Assembly: GCA_003313425.1 (NCBI GenBank)
Contig: NHZP01000055.1
Location: 265,184 to 329,183, forward strand
Direction of reading: 5' to 3'
Source: Pseudopyrenochaeta lycopersici
Lineage: Eukaryota; Ascomycota; Dothideomycetes; Pleosporales; Pseudopyrenochaetaceae
DNA: 64,000 bases
Numbering within the stretch: the first letter of the stretch is position 1; every line of letters begins with the position of its first letter. The position numbers were made by a program, and so were the translations under genes. The notes under the pieces are model-generated. The model was given only the letters and a program-made list of their open reading frames with translations. It searched no databases and had not been told where the DNA came from. Shown here piece by piece: positions 53,887 through 64,000 of the stretch.

Positions 53887-54774
53887 AATTGTAGTCCGAT
53901 CGATTATCGATGGAAGAAACCTCTATTTAATGGCTGGCGATGTCGTGTCAGCAAGTACGGCACAGTCTGCTATTTCAAGCAAGCAAATTGTCACTATGTA
54001 ATAACTGAAAACTCACTCCAGATACATTGTTTCAGTGGCAGTCTGAGCTGAGCGGATCTGCCAATCCACAGAACTTGAACACCCAATGAACGTCAAGTTA
54101 TGATTCTTCTAATGTTTGTGACGGCTGGAATGCGTGAAAGTATCTCAGCCATACATAATGATGACCAAAAAATACAGCCATACATTAGTGACACGTGTAT
54201 TGCTCACATGCCCATAAGCTATCATCTATATCTCCTTGAACATCCAAACTCGGTATCATACAGGACCCTACGGTTCTCTTCAGTCATCACGCTAGATTGA
54301 CTATCCACAGGTAATGATAGCCTTCATTCCACATGCACTCTCTGCTACAAATGAGGATTGTATCACGTCACGCGCCTCAGCCACAAGTTACATCTGGCTC
54401 GCATACCCAGTAGAATAAGGCTGATTTAAGGTCGGCAATCGGTAAAATACCACTTGATGAGTGGCTGTCTGCCTGTGTAGAAAAACTTACTTCATATGTT
54501 GTGACAACATAGGCTTATAGAGGCCGAACTGAACGCTTGTATAATCGAAGGGCAGCATGGCCAGTTGTCGTTCGCAGACATGAAAAGATCGAATCAAGGC
54601 GGACAGCGCTCTTATGGACATCGCATCAGGCATCTCGCGACTGAGGTCAGAAGGGCATTTAGGCGATGATGCCGGATATGGCAAGGCATACCTATGCACA
54701 CACCGTCCGCAAAGTCAGGAATTCACCTACAGACAAAGCTAAGTGAATCACTGCGCCTAACGATGTGCAAAATC
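53887..54774. other. intergenic
   Basis: Promoter side of the cyclin gene, up to the target duplication of hAT element 4. No supported gene. Confidence 0.4.
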
Positions 54775-54782
54775 TCCACCGG

Positions 54783-57558
54783 CAGACTTGTCGGCAATAT
54801 GTGCTTATCAATGTTCTTATCAATCAATATCAATATTCATCCAAGTAGGCAATATCAATATGGGATATCGTTATCAATTCAATATTGATAAGTATTGATA
54901 AGGGCACGTGCACACCCACTTCTCACCACCTTTTTGCTTTTTTCGCCTTTTTTCGCCTTTTTTGGTGTTCTTCCGCGCCCTTTCGCGTCCTTTCGCGTTT
55001 TCCTTTTTTGCACCTTTTGCGTGCAAATCCCAGGGTATCTACCGGTTTATCTCTCTGCTGCATGCTCCACAACCACCGCCATAAACCATTCTACAACGTT
55101 ATGGCCTCCCAGAACTCCCAAGGTCGGCCTATCCGACCTCCTTCCTCCTCATCCACACCCTCTCTACCCACTACGCCTTCCTCCAGAGCCTCTCCTAGCC
55201 CATGGCGCTTCCTCAATGACAAACCACATCGACCTGACCGTAGCCGTGAGGACGTAAAGTCAAGAAAGAGGCGTGCTGCTGATATATGGACACACTTTCG
55301 GAAGCCAGAGAATGATGAGGCAATGCGCGATAAGTCAGGGCAATCACTGATGTATTGTAAGGACTGTGACGGCTATGGGAAACCCTGGGCTACTGCTATT
55401 ACCACTAACGCTAGGACTCATATGGCGAATCTACATCAAGTCTACGTTGATGTTGAAGAGCCGAAGGGAAAGAAAGTACGGCAAGTCTCTCTCCAAGCAG
55501 CCCTTCAAATGTCGGTAAAGAAGCAGGTAGAGAAGAATACCGAGGATGTGGAGGAGGTTCTTACGAAGGCGCTTAACAAAGACGCCTTCTACGAGGCACA
55601 AATCCAGCTTGTTACTCGCCGCCGCTTGCCTTTCAACTGTGTTGAATGGCCAGAATACCAAGCGCTCCTAATGGCAGTTAATCCAGAGGTCGAAAACCTA
55701 CTTATCGAGTCACACACTACTATACCTGTCCACATTGAGCGAAGCTTTAAAACACACTACGCTACCATTAAGGAGCGCCTACACAGGGCAAAGTCTCAAA
55801 TCCACTACTCTATCGATCTCTGGTCATCGGCAAACCGGAAATCATTCCTTGGCATCTGCGCGCAATTCGTTGGACACGACTACACCCTCCGCAAAGCTCT
55901 CCTCTCCCTCCCACAGTGTCGCTTCTCTCACAGCGGCGAGACGATGGCAAGGCATATTCTCGAGACAATACAAGCCTATGAGGTTACGGAGAAGACAGGC
56001 TATATTATTGGGGATAATGCTTCCAGTAACGACACTTGTTGTAGGGCTATTGCAAATGCTCTTACAAAAATTGGGGTGGAATTCAATGCAAAAAAGAGGC
56101 GGATTCGATGCAGCGGTCATATAATCAATCTATCTCTTGATGCCTTCCTCTTTGCAACTACAGTAGAAGCCCTTGAGGCTGCCATTGAGGCTGCAAAAGA
56201 GGAGTCAGATATCACTGTGGTTGAAGCATTGCAAGAGCAGCTTCGTGAGAAGAGAGGCGACAAGAAAGGCAAAAGAATGCGACTCCTTAACGAGGCTAGG
56301 TGGCAGTCCAATGGAGCGCTTGGGAGCCTCCATGGTATCGCTGTCTATATTCGCTCCTCCACTATATTGACTGATGAGTGGGAGGCACTTGCTGGGAAGC
56401 TTCTGGGCATCGATAACGCAACACGCTGGAACTCCTGGTACAAGTTGATTGCATTGGCCGTTGAGAAGCAGGATGCTTTGAATAAGTTCTGTCAAAAGCA
56501 TCATAGAGCCCTTGGTGGCGCTGTTCTTTCTGCGGAAGATTGGGAGACTCTTACAATGACTCTTGAATTCTTACAGCCATTTAATCAAGCAACACTTACA
56601 CAGGAAGCTAACTGGTCATCGCTTGACCAAGCTCTCTGGACAATGGATATCCTCTTTAAACACTACGAGGAAGCAAAGGTATGTTGCTGATAAAAAACTT
56701 ATTTATACTGCTAATCTTAAGTAGATTCAATATAAAAACAACTCCCATATAGTCAACTCCATTAATATGGGGTGGTATGTCCTTGACAAGTATTACAAAT
56801 CCTCTGACGAAGCGCCTGCCTATACCACAGCCCTCCTCCTCCATCCCCGACGCCGCCTCAAGTATATTGATATCAATTGGGTATCCTCCTGGAGAGAACC
56901 GGCCCTTACTACCGCAAGAGAGATTTGGGCAAATTATAAGGATCTGCCTCTTCTAAAGTCGCAGAAGGAGGCGGATAATTCACAACCAGAACTCTCAAAA
57001 TTTGAGAGGCTTGCGGCGGAGCTTGACGTTATGGAAGAGGAGGAAGAGGAGGATGAATTCGAGAAATTTGTGAACGCAAAGCCTTGTAAGATCACTTGCT
57101 CTCCTTTGGAGTGGTGGTGTAAAGAGGAGCAGCGACTAGAATACCCTCGGCTTCATCAAATGGCGATGGATATCCTTTCTATTCCTCCAATGTCTGATGA
57201 AGCCGAGCGCGTCTTCTCAGGCGTACGGAGAACTATCTCATGGGACAGAGCTAGGCTAGGAGCATGGATTGTGGAGATGACAGAGGTTCTGGGTAATTGG
57301 AATAAGAACGGGCTTATCCAGACACTCTACATACCGGCAGAAGATCCTGGCAATATCACAGCCGAAGTAGAAAGCGATGACAATGGGCTTTCCGGACTAT
57401 AGGTGCCCAAAGTGTCTGAAACACCATAGATTCTATATGCTAGTCCCAATCGGGTGATTCTTGGCAATATTATCAATTCAATATCAATCTTGGGTCTGGA
57501 TATCAATTCAATATCAATATCACCCTTATCAATCAATATTGAATTGCCGACAAGTCTG
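54783..57558 (+). mobile_element. hAT transposon 4, apparently intact
   Basis: 2,776 bp with inverted termini CAGACTTGTCGGCAAT and a perfect 8-bp target duplication TCCACCGG (54775-54782 and 57559-57566). Arrays of CAATATCAAT / TTGATAAG repeats sit just inside both ends. Confidence 0.95.
55101..57402 (+). CDS. hAT transposase of element 4
   Basis: Exons 55101-56678 and 56725-57402, with a 46-nt GTATGT...CTAAT...GTAG intron in phase 0, give 751 residues. ATG 55101 (AACGTTATGG) is chosen. An in-frame ATG at 55062 is possible. The N-terminus is Ser/Pro-rich and basic, followed by a BED finger (about 60-115: DIWTHFRKPE ... YCKDCDG ... HMANLH). The RNase H-like catalytic region carries SIDLWSSANR, IIGDNASSND and the RRIRCSGHIINL block. 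The hATC dimerisation end carries PPMSDEAERVFSG. There are no stops or frameshifts. With intact ends, this copy could be autonomous. Closely related to the broken transposases at 43057 and 1230. Confidence 0.93.
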
Positions 57559-57566
57559 TCCACCGG

Positions 57567-58379
57567 GAGCCTTGAGATGCAAGATAACAACGACCAATGT
57601 TTCGCTGTGTTAGGTATAGGATAAGATCTGTTTCCACAGCTGCACATACATGGGCATCTTGTTTGGTTATTTGGTTTCGTTATGTTGTTAAACTGGTTAT
57701 GTCGGGGGTTACATGCTTGTCTCGTTTAACTAGTTACTAATTGGTTCCACCAGTTCAACCCTATGATGGATCTCGCTAAAAGTGCTTTTTGACACCACAA
57801 ACAATGCAAATTTTCACATCACAATAGCTTTCAACATGTAGCATATCGTCATGATATCGGAAAGCTCGCTTTTGGCGACACTCCGCGGCGTCGCGGCCGC
57901 TAGTCAACCGCCTACCAACTTCTACACTGTGCTGAATCAACATTATCCGGTGCTTGCCTTTCCTCACAGTCGGACGCACACGATAAAAAGCACCTTAATG
58001 CTTATCGTGGTATGATTTTCATGCCGCAAACTGCTTATGTCAAGCATCAAGCTTGTTCACAATTGTGTTGGAATTTCTGGACTGCTACTTCCGGACTTCA
58101 TTATTTACGGCCGTAGAAAGTTTGAGCGCAAGTGCTTAAGGTCCGCATTTAATTTCAGTTTGACAAGCATTCGGTGTCCTTTGATCCTGTGAATCGCCCT
58201 TGTAAGCACGCAGGTACCTCGGCTTTGTATGCAGAATCGTCCGCAGGGGGATCGATCCATGTGAAATCTGGCTATTGTGATCTGTCTGAGGATAAGGTCA
58301 ATTGTAGATAATGCCGATGTCCACTAGTGAATGATGCATAATCAACGTGGACTGCCACTGTTCAATAGCCCATGTGAAC
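57567..58379. other. intergenic, 5' side of the forkhead gene
   Basis: No supported gene. It should contain the forkhead gene's promoter; no site recognised. Confidence 0.35.
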
Positions 58380-59353
58380 ATGCTTGGAACTTCATCATCC
58401 CAGCTCCAGTCCGTCAGCGCAATCGGCGGCTGCGTGCTAAACATAAAGGTACATCGAGGTTGCAGGTGCGACCCACTTAACTCCGTTCATTTACTTCCAT
58501 CCATTTTGAAGAGACAGCCCATGCGACCCTGGAAGCACCCAATGCTTTGTACGATGCATCGTCCTCCAAGTTCGGTTGCCTATAGCATAGAAGAAGATTA
58601 CTACATAAGCCAGACTCGAACACTATGTGCACCAGACAACATAGCCTCACTATCCTTTGCGGCATTTCCGCCCGACACGCCAAAGACAGTTGCGATGAAC
58701 GAGTTGTACTCGTGTGGAGCAGTCGACCTCGATCATTTCTACTATGACAAAATGACGGATTACTGCGCTAGCCCGGATGGTAAAGATCTAACATATAGCG
58801 GCCGAGCACAGGATTATCTGTACGCTGCATCGGAGGTCGATTCGAATCTTGCTCATGGATTTAGCCCCTCGCCTGGTACGACCGTACGAGCATCTACCCT
58901 GCTGGAGGAAGGCTTTCCGAGCGATACTCACATGACGACTAAGAGAAAAAAGGCTTCTTCTCAGCCATGCTATGCGGACCTGATATACGGAGCGCTCGTA
59001 GCAGCGCCTGACAGGACAATGAGCCTGTCCGATCTGTACAAATGGTTTGAGCATCGAACGGATAAGACAAACAACAGGGCAGCCAGAGTTTGGCAGAACA
59101 GCATACGACACAATTTGTCAAGAAATCCGGTTAGTTCTGTCATGTATTTGAGGATCAAGTGTTTGACGTCGTGTAGGCGTTCGAAAAGGTTAGCCGGCCA
59201 AGCAACGGCCGCTACACATGGCGGCTTCGAGAAGGTGTGCAGGAGTGCGATATCAGGAAGCAACGCTATCGAAAAACACAAGGAGATAAGAGAATGTGCA
59301 AGGCTGCTACTGTAAGGAAGCAGTGCAGTATTGATAGCTCCCATGGCACGTGA
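58380..59353 (+). CDS. forkhead transcription factor
   Basis: Exons 58380-59129 and 59177-59353 join across a 47-nt GTTAGT...GTGTAG intron and give 308 residues. The forkhead (winged-helix) domain is near residues 200-280: PCYADLIYGALVAAPDRTMSL, YKWFEHRT, then the diagnostic WQNSIRHNLS. The intron falls directly after helix 3, and the second exon supplies AFEKVSRP and the wing. The N-terminal part is acidic with several Tyr-rich patches and no other domain. The first in-frame ATG is 58380, but 58521 (MRPWKHPM) is possible, and a GTACAT donor near 58449 could remove part of the leader. The core departs from the usual PPYSY.TLI start (PCYADLI). Confidence 0.85.
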
Positions 59354-59599
59354 AGGAGAAGCGGAAGCCACATAAGATGGTTGGCCGCGATCGAGCTATT
59401 CCACATGAATCCATTCCGCGTTATTTCTCTTTTCCCATCGGCAGAATATAGACTTCATTTGACGCTGAACAACCCGAGAACCATCTGATCGATTTCCGAG
59501 TGACGTAATCCGAGGCTTGTCAGAGGACACTGGACACGTCTTACCGTACATAGCATCACCACCAAAACCTCTTGACCCCGAAGAGAGATCATTCCCTCG

Positions 59600-60053
59600 T
59601 CAATCCTTCAAACAGTCTATACCGTGTACAACTGCTTGTGCATAGTTATCGCTCTCTTCCTTCAGTCGAGTATACAAGATACGCAGGGCGCCGTGCGTAA
59701 ACTCCTGCTTCACTTTTGGCTGCAGATTCAAAGGTGGTAGATGGTTGTTTGCAAATAGGTGAGCTGCAAAAACCAAACAGGCTTGTTCCCCTTCCCCTCC
59801 AATCTTAGTACCGGCGACAAAGTCCTGTAGGGCAAGTGCAAAGTCGTTGGTGTGGCCGAAGGCTTCCATCCAAGGTACAATCGATTCTCCTCCTAGGACC
59901 TCCGTGTACCATTCGGTGAATAGATCGGGAGGTATTACAATGTCATCTTGCGTGCTATCTGTAACAAGGTGAGCTGAGAATTTCTTGTGGTGATATGTAG
60001 CACGTACACCATGCCTCAATGAAATTGCGTAGTGCAGGCCCTGAGGGCGCCAT
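59600..60053 (-). CDS. hypothetical 134-residue protein, two exons
   Basis: Exon 1 (60008-60053, MAPSGPALRNFIEAW) and exon 2 (59600-59958) join through a 49-nt GTACGT...TTACAG intron in phase 1, reading ...EAWYSTQDDIVIPPDLF. The product is soluble and helical (FTEWYTEVLGG, QDFVAGTKIGG, CLVFAAHLFAN). No family is recognised. Confidence 0.6.
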
Positions 60054-60563
60054 GCTTAGCAATACGAGTATCGTAGAACGTGCGAAGCACAAAAATAGAG
60101 ACCACACAGCGGTTTCTTGAAGTTGGTAAAGCAAAGAGATCAAAATGGGTGTGCCTTGAGGAATGAAGAGACGAAAGGCTTCTTGCCCCGCCCTAAAAAC
60201 TCACCTAAAACGGCAACTCTTGGCTCCATTAAATCACGTGGATTTTTTCCGTAAATCACGTGGGACATGCTTTTAAATTACATGGTTTTACTGCTTACTC
60301 ACATGCAGTTCCTTTCTCCACCATTAATTGGGCGAATTTCTACCCCCGAGGCACGGCCGACAATCCACTATCACAGATATCACAACGCCACCCCCGTATT
60401 GCACTTCACCAGCAGGACAACTAAGTAAAACATGACCAACAAGTTTCAAAGCATTACTAATTTAATTATTCAATCCTATTCAATTCAACCCATAATAGGT
60501 TTAACAAGATCTAGATTGAAATTATATGGCCCTTATTACTTCTTCAACCCATCTCATAATAGT
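60054..60563. other. intergenic
   Basis: AAATCACGTG occurs twice near 60225-60260, which could be a bHLH/E-box-type (CACGTG) site upstream of the 134-residue gene. No coding frame. Confidence 0.35.
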
Positions 60564-60568
60564 GCTTG

Positions 60569-60785
60569 TGTCAGATGAAATGCTGAAATGCGCTTTGCAG
60601 AATTAATGATTGCGATAAATCGATTGTGTGTTGATCATGATTGTATTCATTGTTGAGTTCTGTCTCCTGCTTTCTTCTATATCTCCTCTGCTTCCGGAGG
60701 TTCCGTCGATTAGCAATAGCTATCGGTCCTACTATTTATCGCTCTTTCCTATGCAGTACTTCTGAGCTTCTCCTTATATCTGACA
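60569..60785 (-). repeat. solo LTR, copy F, with GCTTG target duplication
   Basis: 217 bp. On the minus strand it starts TGTCAGATATAAGG and ends ATTTCATCTGACA. It is flanked by perfect 5-bp repeats GCTTG (60564-60568 and 60786-60790). It matches copy E over most of its length. Confidence 0.85.
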
Positions 60786-60789
60786 GCTT

Positions 60790-62660
60790 GTAAGCGACTT
60801 CTCAACCTTTGCCACAACCTCAATTCCTGATATACGAATCCAAATTCCCCCTACTGACATACAAGTCGCACACTTGACCTCCATTTACGCCTCAACAACT
60901 CTAGATCTCTTCAACTGCTCCATTACATCCAGTATATCACCAATCTCTCCATCAGTTTTCCAACGTATCTCCAATAGCGACTACCCCGCTCGCTTACCTC
61001 TATCCTCTAAATAGAACCATAGATTAGCCTCGCTTTTAATTCCCCCACAACACTATCATCAAAAGATATCTCCAACAAAAATGCCTATCTCACCCACATC
61101 AAACCAATGCCCACGCTAATCTACGCAAAATCACTTAAAAGCTAGAAAAATATTGGCGGCGATATGTCCATGTTTTTCGTAGCATGTCTCCCACTTCTAA
61201 GAAAATTTACATCTCCTAAGCAATAGCAGATCAAAGGCCTCAATTTCAAGACTATTACAACTGTCCACTTCCCTCCACCACCCTAGCTAAACGAATCTGA
61301 ATATGTAGCCCTCCAGCCCAAACAAATGGCGAGAATGCCTACTTAGCACTTTTCAGCCTCAACTTGTCCATTTATGACCAGACTATTGTTCCTTCCAACT
61401 AGGACGACATGTACTTCTTCCTGTACGGCCTAGTTCATCCCTACGCCCTTGCCTAGGAGATCGAGCCAGGCGACAGCTCAGACACAGGTAGCGATGTACA
61501 AAATTACACTATCCTACCTCTTATTATCCAAGACCTCTACTATTAACTATAAGTCCATAATAACACTTTAATGACCTAAAAATTCACTAACTTTAACTAA
61601 TTCTACAGCATCGCCGCTTGAATACTCAACGTTATGAATAGCTTCCCTATAGTGTCTCCTATTGTCACTTTTACCAGCCTAATAGTCAGCTCTAGTCTTA
61701 TGCTCCTATATAATGACCCTATATCTGGCCTCTCCGAGACACAGCGAAAATGCTGCAGCTTTATACAGCTGTTAACCTTTATCACCCTAGGAACCCAGCC
61801 AAGCCTCCTTTCCGAGGATCGCACTAGTTTCAGGTCTTTATCATCTTCCCTGTTCACGTTAACCCATGGATGCGCTGCAAGAAGATGGCCGAAAGACAAA
61901 ATACTCAATTTCAGCCCAACACTACGTTTAACTGTATAGGCAGAATCGCCGGTTTTCTCAAGCACCATACCATGGTCTACCCACTACAACTCCCACAGGA
62001 TTACGTCTTTATCGTCATTACTAACTCCTGGTCTTTCCTAGAAAAATCATCACGAGAGACTCTCGACATCACCTCTACTAGCTACCTCAACTAAGCGATC
62101 TTCCTCAGACCCTTGATCCAAATTTATGTCCCCAACCAAACGTTTGTCTAATTAACTTTCAGACCTGGAACCCCGCAAAACATCATCTAATAGTGGAGCA
62201 AGCGTGACTATATTATCTAGTAAGGAATAATCCAAATCCCCTATTGCACACTAACTTAACATCTAGCACTAAACCTGCTACTTCCCATGCTATAGACTGC
62301 TACCCAAACGCCTATGCGTGAATCCTCACAACAATACTCCCTCTATTACTACTCTGCATATATTATCTTATCCTCTTTCTAACACACTATTACATTCTTA
62401 TAATTAATTACCTACAAACTCTACTACTAAATTATACCTACCTAGACCCTAAACCGCTTTCACTACAAATCATCTTTCATAATCCGCTATTCAAGCTCCT
62501 GCTCTTTCAATAATAGACTGCATCGTCATCGTCAGCCTACTAAAAAAGTCCTAAATATTAACTAGTCCATTACGTTAACTCTAGACATCATTTATATAGT
62601 TCACCTATCAATCTAATACGATATCAAACTTTAAACTCGCAATCCTTTCGTTTACAAGCC
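60790..62660. other. G-depleted, C-rich AT-rich tract
   Basis: The plus strand is strikingly poor in G but not in C. Sample 60-base lines give 4 G against 18 C (61021-61080) and 2 G against 17 C (62401-62460). Short protein-like frames (for example plus 61634-61939 and minus 61603-61968) are separated by many stops, and no family is recognisable. It is probably a mutated old element or gene. Confidence 0.5.
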
Positions 62661-64000
62661 TTCAGATTTGTACTCCACGCTATGTGCTCCATGACTTCGT
62701 TCCTCAAGGCTTCTTTGGGCGGCCCGCGCCTAGCGGGTTGCGCTTCCTGTTAGGTAGGCGCCAGCTGCTCTTATTTTCGATACGCAGATGACGCTAACCC
62801 TACATAGCCAAAAAAAAATGCACAGCCACCTCTGCTGACGAGTATCCCGTGCCAAGAATGCCCCGTAATCAATAATACCGGCTCATCGTCCGTCCGGGTC
62901 ACATTTTCTCTTCGTCGCTAAAGTTTCAGGTACCGGACAGGGTGGCGACGTCGCGTAATCCTGCTTTCCGGCAGCCATACAGGCGATAAGAGCCCTTGAA
63001 CGTAGGAGCAAGATTTGGTACAAGGTATTGAACAGATGTATCGAATTTGGAGCTTTAGTTAGCTGCATCGTGTTGTTGTACACTGAGGGGTCTCCAGCAG
63101 TCGAATAGGATGCCCTCGTCAATGAGCCCGTAAACACACCGTAGGACCGGTAATATTCGATCCATAATCACAAGTATTATTCTTGAGATGCGCTATAATA
63201 TTACTGCTGCTAGTAAATTTGAGTTCATTTCTAAGTACCTTTAATCTGTCTCGCTTCGGTATGTGTCTCGCTTCGCAGTAGGTGACGTTAGTCTTCCCTT
63301 ATCCGTACGATGGAGTCTCGCAGGATGAAGGAAGCCGTAGATGTGGTAGCCATACTTGTCTCGCCCATCCGTCTTCCCGAAGGCAAACCATGTTTTCGCG
63401 TCTGTCAAAATCGCAAGAGAGAACTAGTGCCGGCTCTGTTCGTGCTGGCTCAAGCACCGTCCTGCACAACTCCGAGCGCTGTGGCTAGTCGCATCGAGTT
63501 CCGCCATTGATTGATGAGGAAGGATGTCTGACGCCTGCACGCGTTCCTGCAACCAGCATGGACAGCTGTGACAGCAGCAGGCAGATACGATGACAACGGT
63601 AGGGCGGCGAGATCTTCGTTTGCGACGTTCCGGGTGGCGAGATGCAGGCTTGTTGGCTGACGGTGATCGGCTGTATTCGAGTTTCGTTTGCGCATGTTCT
63701 GGCCGCGTAAGGCTCTCACGGCGGAACATACTTCTAAGAAGGGTAATCATGGCCGAAGGCTGCTTCAATGATTCAGCTTTTATCTGTGAGATCTTATTGC
63801 AAATCACGTAGCAGACCCCGGTGGGATCTTGCACCAATAACTTCGCGATCGAATGATCAACATGAAAAGAACCTGCTATATAATAAAGTCTGTAAGGAAA
63901 AACTCCGATGGCAGCTTTCGAGAACCGAGCTAGGCAGTAAGCGTATCGCTGGCGTCCGAAGGCTCGGAGAGCTGCAGTCAGCAGATGGGGGGGGGGATAC
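62661..64000. other. gene-poor end of window
   Basis: Overlapping short frames on both strands (for example plus 63282-63488 and minus 63424-63837) have no domain or splice support. A run of G lies at about 63985-63996. Confidence 0.35.

Noticed and set aside
54885..55100. Extension of hAT transposase 4 upstream to TTG 54885
   Set aside because: Non-ATG start, Phe-rich translation of a CT-rich leader and subterminal repeats. ATG 55101 gives a typical N-terminus.
63282..63837. Opposing frames near the right edge
   Set aside because: Mutually overlapping, without ATG context, introns or recognisable motifs.

Overview
This window is nuclear DNA of a filamentous ascomycete (Pezizomycotina). A Dothideomycete would fit, but that is a guess from general character and not from a marker gene. 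The evidence is: split genes with 40-60 nt introns of the GT...CTAAC...YAG type, a Zn2Cys6 transcription factor with a putative fungal-specific regulatory domain, a BTB protein, a Pho85-type (Pcl) cyclin, a forkhead protein and a free-standing thioester reductase. There is also heavy DNA-transposon load with RIP-like decay, meaning Gln and Trp codons turned into TAG and TAA. I see no tRNA, rRNA or CRISPR.

Layout. 1-8.1 kb is a transposon nest: a truncated hAT (1230-1792), a second hAT (1793-5067) beside or inside it, a solo LTR inside that one (4840-5011), another LTR and a decayed retroelement (5210-6480), and a further LTR copy (7862-8089). 8.1-12.5 kb is mostly non-coding. 12.5-31.1 kb is the gene-bearing block: about thirteen mostly hypothetical genes, several resolved here to exon level. 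They include an 828-aa Zn2Cys6 factor (six exons), two C2H2 zinc-finger proteins, an unrecognised 616-aa five-exon gene, and two tail-to-tail gene pairs whose coding regions overlap by 37 and 14 bp. 31.5-36 kb holds a decayed pogo-like element with perfect 65-bp terminal repeats, a GC-rich direct duplication and a RIP-killed Tc1/mariner element. 36-42 kb holds an Hsp70-like gene lacking its N-terminal part and a BTB gene whose second codon is split by an intact 1,843-bp pogo-like transposon.

42.3-48.8 kb is a second nest: an ankyrin-type pseudogene interrupted by a hAT element with a perfect 8-bp target duplication, then a third hAT on the minus strand. 48.8-60.1 kb returns to genes (a Ser/Thr-rich ORF, the thioester reductase, the Pcl cyclin, the forkhead protein and a small hypothetical) with an apparently intact hAT transposon at 54783-57558. 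From 60.3 kb to the end there is a solo LTR and a long G-depleted, C-rich gene-poor tract.

The host genes show no obvious joint pathway. The organising theme is mobile DNA. There are five hAT copies from several families, two pogo-like elements sharing a doubled-motif terminal repeat and a C-terminal zinc knuckle, one Tc1 element and at least six related LTRs, in states from apparently intact to ruined. Exon coordinates were derived by hand from splice signals and reading-frame continuity. They are internally consistent but not supported by transcripts.
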